Source of the DNA: Batillaria attramentaria
Lineage: Eukaryota; Mollusca; Gastropoda; Batillariidae
Assembly: GCA_018292915.2 (NCBI GenBank)
Contig: JACVVK020000461.1
Span: forward strand, 457,501-521,500
Direction: 5' to 3'
Length of the DNA stretch: 64,000 bases
The translations under genes were made by a program, and so were the position numbers. The notes under the pieces are model-generated. The model made no database searches and was not told the origin of the DNA. It saw nothing but the letters and a program-made list of their open reading frames with translations. Positions 24,059 to 32,325 of the stretch are shown piece by piece; the stretch's first letter is position 1; every line of letters starts with the position of its first letter.

Positions 24059-24373
24059 CAGAGAGAGAATGTGCACACCAGGTGCGTGTATTTGGTCTTT
24101 ACAAATAACACTTGTCTACAGCAGTTTGCCCGCCTCACCTAGGTAAACAACAAATCAACCTGGGCTAAGAAATCCGTGTTACGGGTGTACGCAGTGGTCG
24201 GTATTTACTGGATGTGTTACGTACTTACCGAGAGTTTGCACGAGGTTCAGCATAACCCCTCCAATGTGAAGGTCCCCCTTCACTCGCAAAGTACATTCTT
24301 GCTCCAAGTCTGTTACGAAGATGGTCAGTTCCCACGAGCCGTCCACGCGGCCTGCGTCCCCAATGAATGCCAT
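3509..24373 (-). CDS. FERMT2: Kindlin (fermitin family, FERMT2-like) 5' part: five coding exons, gene continues beyond the left edge
   Basis: Kindlins are cytoplasmic FERM-domain adaptors that bind integrin beta tails and, with talin, activate integrins at focal adhesions. Spliced exons: 24229-24373, 8333-8566, 5355-5573, 4121-4332, 3509-3611. They give about 304 residues of a protein that is usually about 680. Family hallmarks are seen in order: an F0 segment with [13 protein letters not shown] and [10 protein letters not shown], then DWSDHALWW and [12 protein letters not shown], then [10 protein letters not shown] followed by the basic F1 loop, then [14 protein letters not shown] and [12 protein letters not shown] opening F2. 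The PH domain and remaining FERM parts are not in the window. Exon phases match at junctions 1/2, 2/3 and 4/5. Junction 3/4 matches only if one base is removed from exon 3. Invertebrates usually have one kindlin, so the FERMT2 label means family membership, not strict orthology. Confidence 0.96.
4121..4332 (-). CDS. FERMT2: Kindlin coding exon 4 (end of F1 loop, entry to F2)
   Basis: The acceptor GTTCTCAG precedes AGT ACA CTG, and the donor is TGCGC|GTGAGT. The 212 bases encode [19 protein letters not shown], then a Ser/Pro-rich loop ([29 protein letters not shown]). The conserved [17 protein letters not shown] follows; vertebrate kindlins have KMFKPQALLDKAKIN at this point. The exon ends in phase 2 (GC), completed by the first base of exon 5 to give Ala before WLDSSRSL. 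Confidence 0.96.
4706..5090. repeat. Minisatellite: 11 head-to-tail copies of a 35 bp unit
   Basis: The unit begins CATGTGTCACCAACTCCCAC and ends CTTTACACTGATTTT. The span is exactly 385 bp, and the copies look identical except for the first base of copy 1. It lies in kindlin intron 3, about 265 bp from exon 3 and 370 bp from exon 4. There are no spacers between units. Confidence 0.97.
5355..5573 (-). CDS. FERMT2: Kindlin coding exon 3 (F1 and basic loop), with an apparent 1-base frameshift
   Basis: The acceptor TTTGGCAG and donor ACA|GTAAGT bound 219 bases. They encode [20 protein letters not shown], a basic stretch [11 protein letters not shown], and [13 protein letters not shown]. In kindlins this F1 insertion carries a lysine-rich membrane-binding tract. 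After GKLSP the frame that is open up to the donor ([12 protein letters not shown]) ends in phase 1, but exon 4 needs phase 0. Removing one C from either C4 run (G-runs at 5386-5389 or 5392-5395 on the plus strand) gives a Pro/Ser/Thr-rich reading, [12 protein letters not shown] or [12 protein letters not shown]. That joins smoothly to exon 4 ([10 protein letters not shown]). I therefore read this as a homopolymer indel. Confidence 0.93.
6278..6303. repeat. (GA)n microsatellite
   Basis: About 13 GA units. Confidence 0.95.
6959..7047. repeat. (GT)n microsatellite
   Basis: About 88 bp of GT with one ACT interruption near 7030. Confidence 0.97.
7900..7953 (-). mobile_element. Severely 5'-truncated copy of the same SINE, with 10 bp target-site duplication
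   Basis: Only the 3' end remains: the reverse complement of GGTGGGTGTTTTGAAGTTAA and CGTCCTTTTCCACCACATAC. It is flanked by GTACAACGTA at 7890-7899 and 7954-7963. The intact duplication shows that truncation happened at insertion. Confidence 0.8.
8333..8566 (-). CDS. FERMT2: Kindlin coding exon 2 (end of F0, start of F1)
   Basis: The acceptor TTTTTCAG precedes AC ATC GCA CAG, and the donor is CTCG|GTGAGT. The 234 bases (2 + 77 codons + 1) read [19 protein letters not shown], then [19 protein letters not shown] and [16 protein letters not shown]. The DWSDHALWW block and the GVQADA(R/K)L(H/Q)FTP block are diagnostic of kindlins. The exon ends at VVQLCREL, just before the conserved RHPEELSLL segment. 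Confidence 0.97.
9472..9505. repeat. (GA)n plus G-run
   Basis: About 12 GA units followed by about ten G. Confidence 0.93.
9556..9726 (+). mobile_element. tRNA-Arg(TCT)-like SINE, full length, 12 bp target-site duplication
   Basis: This is the best plus-strand copy. The head is GGGAGCCGGGGTGGTCGAAT, then GGTAGAGCGTTGGACTTCTA with the TCT anticodon-like loop, then GAGTTCGATCCCGGC (B box). The body CAAATATTTGTGCTGGC and GTCTTTGATATCACC is followed by GGAAAAGGACGTTAACCCC. CTGGAGATAAAC flanks it at 9544-9555 and 9727-9738. Its minus-strand reading ([19 protein letters not shown]) is a common spurious protein fragment. Confidence 0.92.
9756..9802. repeat. (CA)n microsatellite
   Basis: About 23 CA units, 18 bp after the SINE target duplication. 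Confidence 0.95.
10387..10503 (+). mobile_element. 5'-truncated SINE copy, 9 bp target-site duplication
   Basis: The copy begins inside the body (CGGCTGGAGCC) and runs through GTTGCCCCGTCTTTGATATC and GTGGAACAGGACGTTCAACG to CCACCCGCCCAC. GCATAATTT flanks it at 10378-10386 and 10504-10512. The tRNA head is missing. Confidence 0.85.
10929..10996. repeat. (GT)n microsatellite
   Basis: About 34 GT units. Confidence 0.97.
11895..12395 (-). mobile_element. Second SINE family: about 500 bp, tRNA head, poly(A) tail, 14 bp target-site duplication
   Basis: On the minus strand the head carries GTAGTGTAGTGGTTAGCAC (A box) and GGGTTCGAGTCCC (B box). A roughly 400 bp GC-rich body follows, ending in a poly(A) tail (poly(T) at 11895-11916 on the plus strand). 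Perfect 14 bp duplications AGTTTTTTCCTGTT lie at 11881-11894 and 12396-12409. The body is unrelated to the Arg-type SINE. The open frames across it have no known homologue. Confidence 0.85.
14420..14478. repeat. (CA)n microsatellite
   Basis: About 29 uninterrupted CA units. Confidence 0.97.
19573..19628. repeat. (CA)n microsatellite
   Basis: About 28 CA units. Confidence 0.97.
20155..20450 (+). repeat. Diverged direct duplication (about 155 bp apart) with coding-like bias
   Basis: GGCAGCACAGAAAATCAGT...CTGCAGATTTCCCATTGATT...AATATGAAAGAGGAAAATC recurs as GGCGGCACAGAAAATCGGT...CTGCTCATCTCCCATCAATT...AATCTGAAAGAGGAAATC. The second copy is part of a 62-codon frame (20358-20546) with [20 protein letters not shown], which looks like a coiled coil. 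The first copy has a stop. No family recognised. Confidence 0.5.
20896..21012 (-). mobile_element. Diverged, 5'-truncated SINE copy
   Basis: GGGGTGGGTGC, then CATCCTTTTCCATCTCATAT, GATATCAAAGAGGGGGCAAC and GGCCAGCAGAGATATTTGCC match the SINE body and tail in reverse orientation, with more mismatches than other copies. The head is absent. It overlaps the end of a 216-codon open frame (20942-21592, minus). Confidence 0.75.
21866..21936. repeat. (GT)n microsatellite
   Basis: About 35 GT units. Confidence 0.97.
22164..22320. repeat. Three diverged tandem units, about 46-67 bp
   Basis: GACCACACTAAGT(G/C)TTC at 22164 and 22210, and a diverged form near 22277, are each followed by ATGTAT(T)CCACTTCCAAAG. 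Spacing varies through A/T-rich insertions. Confidence 0.75.
22549..22582. repeat. (GA)n plus G-run
   Basis: About 12 GA units then about ten G. Confidence 0.93.
22915..23135. repeat. Cluster of GTCCTAC motifs and their inverted complements
   Basis: ATAGTCCTAC or close variants occur repeatedly in the left three-quarters, often next to TCGATA. The right end has the complement GTAGGAC(T/G) three times. The arrangement could form a hairpin and may be a decayed inverted-repeat element. Confidence 0.55.
23981..24066. repeat. (GT)n(GA)n microsatellite near kindlin exon 1
   Basis: About 38 GT units followed by GACAGAGAGAGA, 160 bp downstream of the exon 1 donor, inside intron 1. Confidence 0.97.
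24229..24373 (-). CDS. FERMT2: Kindlin coding exon 1 (start codon, F0 domain)
   Basis: The exon starts at the ATG at 24373-24371, the first ATG in frame; an in-frame TAG lies 15 bases upstream. It encodes [12 protein letters not shown], then [19 protein letters not shown] and [13 protein letters not shown], which matches the kindlin F0 start. The exon closes in phase 1 with CTCG followed by the strong donor GTAAGT (24228-24223). The next base pair of the split codon is supplied by exon 2, giving GAC (Asp), as in vertebrate kindlins. Confidence 0.96.
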
Positions 24374-24449
24374 TCTCAATGAAGTCTAGTAATCGCGATC
24401 GTCTGCTCTCCCGCGGTTGCTGGAACCGGGTAGTATCAAAGAACACACG
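24374..24449 (-). other. FERMT2: Kindlin 5' UTR segment next to the start codon, with a possible upstream splice acceptor
   Basis: A pyrimidine-rich tract ending GCCTTTTGGCAG lies on the minus strand just upstream of 24449 and looks like a splice acceptor. A donor-like ACT|GTAAGT ends a possible non-coding exon at 24630. A leader of at least two exons with a roughly 180 bp intron (24450-24629) is thus plausible. An in-frame stop upstream of the ATG rules out an N-terminal extension from this leader in the same frame. Confidence 0.4.
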
Positions 24450-24630
24450 CTGCCAAAAGGCGATACAATGAGTCAAAAAATAAAACTCCGGAGATGAAAG
24501 ATGGTTAATTCAACACTTAGGACTCCACTACTCCTGGGGAACTTGCTTTTGGGGTGAAATTGTACTCCGAGAACACACATTCCAAAGCCTCGAACATGGT
24601 CGAAGTTGCACCGAAGTTGTAGAACTTACA

Positions 24631-25150
24631 GTGGGCCGATACTCGGCGGGGCCTCGGTGCGAAACTGCTATCAAATGACGGCAGTCTGGGAAAACTGCCG
24701 TAACCACACTGCAGAAGAAACCGAGAAATTCCACTAGGTATCCGGTTCTGACACAGCTTTCTCCGAAAATTCGGTCGGCAGATCGCAGCGAGTCGTGTAG
24801 TCGCCACGCTGTCTCACAACATTGCAGATTAGTGGCCGACTGTGCTGGCGGGATCTGGGTCACGGGCCGAGCGGAGCGAGCGGCAAAAATATGGTCCGCA
24901 AGATGCAGCCGAGGCGCGTCACGTCGCACACAGGCAGTTCGCCGCACGTTGGAGTGCAGGAATGGAAGAAAATAACGCTTCTGTGTGTAAACAACGATCG
25001 TTTGTGCCACAGTCCGTATGATCTTTACGCTTTGAGTGGAACTACCCTCCCTGACTCAAAGTCAACATGCCCCTATTTGGAAAGGCGTAATCTGTATGCA
25101 AATGCCATGCACGTTTCTGTAAGCGGCAACGTGATTGGTCAGTCGTGAAA
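24631..25150 (-). promoter_or_regulatory. Probable kindlin promoter and first non-coding exon region
   Basis: The stretch is richer in G+C and CpG than its surroundings (for example around 24840-24950) and free of microsatellites. On the minus strand a CCAAT box (25138-25134) is followed about 30 bp downstream by an exact octamer, ATTTGCAT (25103-25096), the order expected for transcription toward kindlin. No TATA box is evident, which fits a housekeeping-type start. The exact start site cannot be fixed from sequence. The 160-codon open frame across 24528-25010 shows no family resemblance and looks incidental to high GC content. Confidence 0.4.
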
Positions 25151-27169
25151 GGCTCGCTGCACGCTGTTTCCTTTCCTCCGCCCGTACACTTTCAACGCGT
25201 GTTCACGTTGACGTCTATGCAGTTAACAGACGCGACAAAAGGGAGCCCAGAGTTAAAATTTTACGTTGGCACCTGTTTTTTTCTCATAGGTTCTCTCTCA
25301 CGGTGAGGGAAACCCCTTCGCATACCGAGTCGGAAATCTAACCAATCACAGCTTTACTTGCTCGATCGCAGATGCCATTTTGGATCGTCATCGCCAAGGG
25401 GAGAGGTAGGTGTGACGTCACACGGAATTCCTCTTGTGAAAGCGATCGGCGCCTCAATGAGAAGAGCATTGACTGACTTCGCGGCCACAGAACTGAACAT
25501 GACAAAATGCACACACGTACCCAAGTGTTTAGCTGTTTGTTTAGGTCAAACTAACCTGCCTCCTTGTATGACTGTCACTGATTTCCCGAGGCTGAGCCGG
25601 TCAGTTTAATTCAGTTATTTCTCAGATTCTCAGATTTCTAAAGTTCAAGGCAGTGACTGACTAGTTGATTTAAGTGAAATTCACCCATTACCCCCTCCCC
25701 CACAAATTAAATAAATTAAAAAAAAATTAATTAATTAATTAATTAATTTTAAAAATCACAGTCGGCATTTTTGTTCTCTCCTGTTTGACAGCCAATACTG
25801 AAACCGGCTTCAGCCGGGATTCGCTTGACCAGTCACTGAGTGAATCCAGAGCGGTCGTTAGGATATGTTAGCCTACTTCAGGCTGCCGTCGGACCGGTCG
25901 TATTGATGATTCGGTGGTATTGATGATACTCAGTCTCCGAGTCTTTCGTTGCTACATGTTATGCAGCCAAGCCAGTCATTTACACCACCACTTGACACGT
26001 CCATGCGGCAGTCACCGACTCAGTTCTCCCATTACTTCACAGGTCTTTCGGTCGTCGCCGGCTGTTGTGCCAGGCATTAACAAATCAGAGTCAACCGCCT
26101 CGCGTGATTACCATCCCAATGACAACACCACGAACCGCTTGTCAAAAGCCGGGTACTTTCAGTTACCTATGCCGCCGTAAGCGGGTAAACTAGCGATGAG
26201 TATCGGACGATTTTCTGCCTCATTGGACACAAAGGTCTCCGACCCTACACCTGAACACACCTGTCACTCATCTGACTTGTCACGTTCCCGTTCAGCCGTG
26301 ACAAGTCTGTGGGAGCCGTTTTCTTCAAAGTTTGTTTGTGAGTTTGTTTGTTTATGCCCGTGTCAGTTTGTATGGTTCCGCGTTGGTTGGTCGGTCACCC
26401 TGCCATCGGTGTTACACTGACTGAAGTTCTTGACCTTTTGATATATGCTGCTTCCGCTTATCATGTATTTTTGTGTACAGTTACAATCAGATTATTCTTT
26501 TGGGGCTTTTTATTTGGTTTAAACAGGTTTATTGCAATACGTCAGTACAAGTAAACAATTAGTGAGCATAAACAAGCATCGCTTATGATAACTTGATGCT
26601 GGGAGGAGGGGGTGGGAGGCATATTGACAGTATTGCCGCAATGGCAGGCTAAAATGGTCAATAATTATGATAAATTAAACTATAGGAGAGAGAGAGAGAG
26701 AGAGAGAGGGGGGTATTATGTTTACTCAAAACAACGAAAACGAAATTCTCCACTGGGCTGCGCTAGATTCTGTCAAACTGAGGAAGTAACATGTAACTAA
26801 AAATCAAGCTTTTTATTTGATCATAATCCTCATTTATTTTTTAATTGATATTACACGATGGAGAGGAAGCAGCGACTTTGTAAGTCGTGTCAGTTTGAAC
26901 TTGGAAATCGCATGTTGGGGAACCGCAGATCCGCATTTCGACACTGTACCATTTTCCCTAAGCCAAGTCACGTCGTAATGTTTTGTCTGCGGTTGACAAT
27001 ACCCTTCATAAATAAGACGGACTTGATAAAATTCTTTTTAATTTTTTTTTCAGTTCTGCAAAGCGAGCGTTTTTGGTTAGATACATGTAGTAGGATGATA
27101 ATAAGTACACTGGTTTGTCTTCTTTTCCCATTAGCCGTTTTGGTGCAACCGGGATGAGTTTAAGGAGTG

Positions 27170-27330
27170 AGTGGGTGGGTGTTTGGGGTTTAACGTCCTT
27201 TTCCACCACATACGGGGCAACGATGAAAAAGCCAGCACAAATATTTCAGTAGCCCCGCCCAGCCGGGATACGAACTCACGACCCGAGCGCTAGAAGTCCA
27301 ACGCTCTACCATTCGGCCACCCCGGTTCCC
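27170..27330 (-). mobile_element. tRNA-Arg(TCT)-like SINE, nearly full length
   Basis: The tail GTGGGTGGGTGTTTGGGGTT, body and head (GGGATACGAACTCACGACCC, CTACCATTCGGCCACCCCGG) are all present, with a short deletion of the GATATCAAAGAC segment. Imperfect flanking repeats TGAGTTTAAGGAGTG (27155-27169) and TGAATTTAAGGAAGTG (27331-27346) suggest an older insertion. Confidence 0.88.
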
Positions 27331-27971
27331 TGAATTTAAGGAAGTGTGTACATGTGTAAAGAACGGAGCGTCCGACTGGCGCGGTTAAAAAATAAAATAA
27401 AATAAAAATTAATGACTTCATACTGCGCCTGTTACTATCCTTAAAATAACACTCTGACACATAACGTTCTTAGCTGTGTCAGGCTAGGAATTACCCTCAC
27501 ACCTTTGAGCCATCCGGCGTCACTGAGGCGCCCTCGAGGCCAGTGGGTGATGCACAGATCGAACGCTGACGCTGCTGAGGTGCACGTGTCATCAGTTGAA
27601 ATTGAGTTGAGAACAAAGGGGGGTGAGTCACAATTAATCAGCTCCGCCTCAAGCACGTGAGTGACGAATACCGAAAGCGACATTGGCTACCTTCACTGAG
27701 CACAGCCAGTGTAAAACCGCAACTTGATCGATACGCTGTCAGTTTGATGGTGAAAAAAAAAAATCGTTGGGTCGAGATGACCGCCGCCGTGAAGGAAGTG
27801 CAAAAAGTTTTGTGGACGTCTGGTGCGTGTAAATATATTTTTCTTTGAATGTCTGTAAAATACCATCGGTAGAATCCAACACTATGAGTTCAAATGTAGT
27901 TTTCTGTTTAGGTCAGACATGTCACGAATCACAATTAATGGCATAAGCTACAAAAGTGTGTACGTGTACGC

Positions 27972-27973
<2 letters not shown>

Positions 27974-28036
<63 letters not shown>

Positions 28037-28054
28037 AAATTACAGGGGAAGAAG

Positions 28055-28107
<53 letters not shown>

Positions 28108-28187
28108 AAATTACAGGGGAAGGAGAGAGAGAGAGAGAGGGGTGTGTGTGCGAGTGTGTACCGACGTCTCACATCCACATTCGTGTG

Positions 28188-28240
<53 letters not shown>

Positions 28241-28300
28241 GAGAGAGAGAGAGGGGGGGGGGAGAGAGAGAGAGAGAGTGATGGGGGAGGGGGGGGGGGA
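27974..28300. repeat. Large compound (GT)n/(GA)n/G block with internal direct duplication
   Basis: GT and GA arrays alternate. GAGATTAAAATTACAGGGGA occurs at about 28031 and 28102, each followed by (GA)n, so a GA-plus-unique segment has been duplicated. The block ends with G-runs at 28251-28261 and 28290-28299. Confidence 0.95.
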
Positions 28301-29989
28301 AGGTGCTGGGAGGAGTTGCAGCAGTTCGAACACAATAGTGCTCAATTTAATTAATGGCCCATTCTCTGAATGCACCCTTTCAGCTCAAAGCTTCCAAAAG
28401 GCGTGCGAGGTTTTCTCCCTCCGGAGTGACGCAACAATGTAACAGTGTGAAAAAAATCCCAGCACAATTAAGTGGACGAACGTGCAGTGTTCGGTGGGGA
28501 ACAAAGAAACAACAGGTTTGCACGGGAAAGTCTCTTCGATTGCAATTTGCTGCATCGCCACTGTGTGTCGGACAATGAGCGTGGGCCCAAATAGGATCAA
28601 ATCAATTTCTCCGTCTGTGCCGTTCAAGTCTGGCTTCTTTGTCTCATAAAGATCGAGCTTTCGTGGGACTAGACTGAGAGAGTGGTAATCTGTCTGACAG
28701 CTGGTCTGATCATTCTAAGAGCAGCTCTAAACATGCGTGTCTCTCTTTAAGTACACAGTTTGCCGACAGGCTGTAGCGTGTATTTTTGGACACACAGAGA
28801 CACAGACACAGACACAGACACACAACTTCTGAAAACACTAATGCGAGTTTTCTTTTAGTCTTTGCTTCACATTTCTTGCACATAAAGACCGTACACACGT
28901 AAGACAAAGAAACTACCCAAATGGACAGTTTGTTTTGTTTTGTTTTGTTTGTACCAGTAACAATGGAATGTATAGGCAATTACGAAATGAAAACACACCC
29001 GAAACAACAACAGAAAAAGGCCACGATACAACAGGATCCAATGTAACAATGTTACAAAACACCTATATTCCACATTCCATTTGGAACATACTTTAACGAG
29101 TTAATATTCATGCGATATCAAATGCTTTTTTACCGTTTCTGTTGCTTTCGCCGGAACAAAACGAAACCATACACAAAAATTATCCAGATCTTTGCAGGAT
29201 GTCAAGGCAGCTTACTAACATAGTTACCACAGTCATTACTGAATAAGACACATACACAACAAATAACAACATAGCATTGCAAGAGGAAATTCCTCAAGTT
29301 TTCAGTATCACAACAGCTGACAAATGGACGGACTGGACAGAGAAAATGTCTCCTGGTTTTGTAACAAGTTTCTCTCTATACCAGAGATACAAAAAAAAAA
29401 AAAAAAAGTTTTATGCGTTTGTGGGTCAAATCGACGCCATACCATCGCCTCAGTCTCAATTTAGTTCTTGGGGGAGGGAGGGGGGAATCTGTTGTTCCTT
29501 AGAGTGCCCCAGCCTACGAACAATGACCTATGACGTCAATCACATTTACTGCTACAAACAACACGACTATCATCAGCATCACAAACAGGGCAATCGTAAT
29601 CTTTTAACGCACTCTGCAGGCGCTGCCTCGAGCCAAGTTCGATGGCTAGTGAATTAGGCAACGAGAAAGGCCGGATGGGGCAAGAGACTTGTGAATTATG
29701 CATGTTCTACGTCAGTCGTCGTCAACAGTTGCCGTAGGCCGTACCAGTCCGCTCCGAACACTTTTTTGGAAGTTCAAAACTGTTCGTACATGTTACATAA
29801 ACGTATGCCTCGTAGCAATATTGCTTCCCGAATCAGGCCGGCTTTATTAACTAGAGCTCCCCCAGCCTAGTCTGTCCGGAGGGACTCGCGTGAGATAATT
29901 TTTTTTCTTATAGTTTTATCATTTTTGATTTTATAGTTCCCACGGTGACTCATGCCTGTCTCGAGGGACAAAACGTGTTAAAATGACTA

Positions 29990-30472
29990 TTTATTAGCTC
30001 CTAAAAGCCATGGGATGTATCTAAAAAAAAAAAAAAAAAAAAAAGGCGAGACTGAAGTCGTGATAAAAGTGTTTGCACCGAACGCCAAACAGCATCGTGA
30101 CCTACAACCAAACACATTCATATTTCATGTTTCTAAACAGAAGGTACATGTAGTTTGTTTTGCGCCAATGGACCACGATGGTGAGAAGCCTGCAGGCAAA
30201 AGCAAATCTTCTGAGACCAACTTTGCCAGACAGACTGCCTCCAAAGTTTACCTAACGATGCCGTTTAAAACAACAACAAAAACCCGTTGTATTGTACTGT
30301 ATAGCTGTGGTGTGCCTTGCGTTGCATCGCACAGCATTGTGATGTCTTCTCTGGTAATGTCCGCTTACACTGCCTTGTCTTGTATTGTACCATAAATCAT
30401 TCTTTTGCACTGTATTGTCTATGAGACTGGTGGAGATGTTGACGAGGGTTGTCCGTGACGCTGGATGGCGGT
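29990..30472 (-). other. TTC8: Probable TTC8 3' UTR with candidate poly(A) signal
   Basis: On the minus strand the first AATAAA after the TTC8 stop is at 29995-29990, about 480 bases downstream. I saw no closer canonical signal. The interval also contains a poly(T) tract on the minus strand (about 30022-30044). The end point is inferred. Confidence 0.35.
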
Positions 30473-30589
30473 CTAGAGGAGGGAGAAGTGCTGTCGTAGC
30501 TGCTTGAGAAGCTCCTGAGAGTCGGTGTGGTTGGGGTAGGCCTCGGTGGCTCTCCGGGCAGACAGGTAACTACTCTGCAAGTCGCCCAG
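30473..30589 (-). CDS. TTC8: TTC8 (BBS8) last coding exon with stop codon
   Basis: The acceptor TGTGGTTTCAG precedes CTG GGC GAC. The 39 codons read LGDLQSSYLSARRATEAYPN, then HTDSQELLKQLRQHFSLL and TAG. Vertebrate TTC8 ends GDLQRSYVAAQKSEAAFPDH, then VDTQHLIKQLRQHFAML, so the C-terminus is complete and normal. Phase 0 matches the penultimate exon at 48914-48997. The two exons are separated by an 18.3 kb intron. Confidence 0.95.
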   Translation of the reverse strand: MGDLQSSYLSARRATEAYPNHTDSQELLKQLRQHFSLL

Positions 30590-30744
30590 CTGAAACCACA
30601 CACAAACACACAGAAATGTCAACTGAGTTGGTTATCATCCAAGTGAAGAAGAACAAGAAGAGGAAACTGAGTAGGCAAAACTGACGATGTTGTAAGCGCG
30701 GTGCGGACTGGTTGGCTGGTTGTTATGATGGTACATGTATCACG

Positions 30745-30897
30745 TGCTTTTTCATTGTCAGCAAAGGTGATTTCAAGGACGGGGCAGCGAAGTAAAAAGA
30801 AGACAGCACAAATCTTCGGCTACATGTACCGGCCGGGTATTGAACCCCAGGCCTGAGCATCGACAGTCAAAAACGTTCTACTGAGTACCGGTTTGGC
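30745..30897 (-). mobile_element. Old, diverged SINE-like copy
   Basis: GGTGATTTCAAGGACGGGGC, then AGACAGCACAAATCTTCGGC and CGGGTATTGAACCCCAGGCC follow the order of the SINE body and tRNA head in reverse orientation, with many substitutions. It lies about 155 bp upstream of the TTC8 last exon. Confidence 0.5.
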
Positions 30898-30987
30898 TTA
30901 GGTAACGGGCGGAAAATGTGTCTAGCACATACAAAAGATGAAGCTGAAACCTAAAAATGGGCGATTTAAGGAAACTACCCCCCTCCC

Positions 30988-31090
<103 letters not shown>

Positions 31091-32325
31091 CTTGTCGGTG
31101 TAGTTTAAGTACAACACCTTTTGGAAAGGTTGCAGAAGACAACGGAAACGATAAAAACGTTCATGTAAACAAACAGGGTAGAATATAAATGATTATCTGC
31201 CCGGGCGAAGGCAAGGGCCACAAAACCGCCGTTCCTACGTCCAAAGTACAGAAGCTTGTAAAGTCGCCAGGAGGCGCAGCGCGGAGCATGATATGAAAAT
31301 TAACAGGAGGAATGCTAACCGGCAGTCATCTCCCGCATAACAATGACATCTTGCCAGACAGGACCTCCAAGTAATGGCGTTATGCGGGCATACAATTACA
31401 CGCAAGGAACGCTGGACCAGACAAGCAGGGATGGCACGATTCAACAAGCGGTTCGGCGTAAAGACAAAGCGATGACAGCCTAATGTTCAGACGCAATGAA
31501 GTGTAACTGTTCCTGGGCTAACCCGGACGGTTTCTGCACAGAGGCCCAACTTCTGTGTGCAAATGGAAGTGTATTTTAAGCCACTTCCCTGATTCAATCA
31601 GTTGCGGGAATTAACAGCCGCGTTGTGATCTGGAGAGAAATCATATCCTTAAATAGATGAGGGGGGAGAATAGTCGGTCCAAGTAGGTAAAAACATTTCA
31701 GCTTTAAATAGATGAAGGGAACAAGTAGAGTTTCACGTCAGCCGGGATCCTGAAATCAATAAAATAGTCCTGCAAACAGCGCATGTATAGAAAGAGTCAC
31801 GGGAATTTCTATGAAAGGTGCTATGAGGAAATTACGTGTTCAGTTTCTCAGTTTAGGGACTACCCTTTTCTCTTTTAAACCACAACACGAAATCATTAAA
31901 TGATCTCATTTTCTCTCTACCGCTTGCTCTTGCATCCGATCCCAGTTTATCTGCCTATAACTCCAGGCGTATTTCACCATTTTAATACAGAGATCGTCTG
32001 ACGGTCTCTCACAAAAGGCCTGAAGGTCGTTCGCATAGTGTGAAGCCAGACGATAAACTAGGCCGTGGGCCGCCCTCGGTTTTCGTTGTTTTGCAATGCA
32101 AATGACATTTTCTGGTTTTTATCATCAATAATACACCATAACTAGATAGAAACTGGGAGATCTCAGCTGAAATGTTGCGCACTGGTTTTTAATCGCGGAT
32201 GAAAGATAATTAGAAAGATCTTGTAAGGGAGGTAATCGGATTTTACTGAAGAGGCGCCGATTCATTCACTTGATGAATAAATTAATTTTTCGACCAATCA
32301 GAAAGAGACTACGCTTGGAAACAAA

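Larger units (their letters stand above)
8567..24228 (-). other. Kindlin intron 1 (15.7 kb), no other gene recognised
   Basis: The intron is bounded by GTAAGT (24228) and TTTTTCAG (8567). It holds SINE copies (9556, 10387, 11895, 20896), several CA/GT arrays, a degenerate three-unit repeat (22164-22320) and a GTCCTAC-rich stretch (22915-23135). Stretches such as 12410-14419, 14480-19570 and 16100-18900 are unique-looking DNA with only short open frames and no recognised family. Kindlin genes often have a long first intron, which may carry enhancers; nothing specific is identifiable here. Confidence 0.85.
25151..29989. other. Intergenic region between kindlin 5' end and TTC8 3' end
   Basis: Both genes read leftward, so this is the kindlin upstream region and TTC8 downstream region. 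It contains a (TTAA)n stretch (about 25725-25750), small (GA)n arrays, a SINE (27170-27330), a large compound GA/GT block (27974-28300) and (TTTTG)n around 28928-28950. No open frame here resembles a known family. Confidence 0.7.

Noticed and set aside
24528..25010. 160-codon minus-strand open frame upstream of kindlin
   Set aside because: It lies in the CpG-rich promoter/leader, is not in frame with kindlin, and has no family resemblance.
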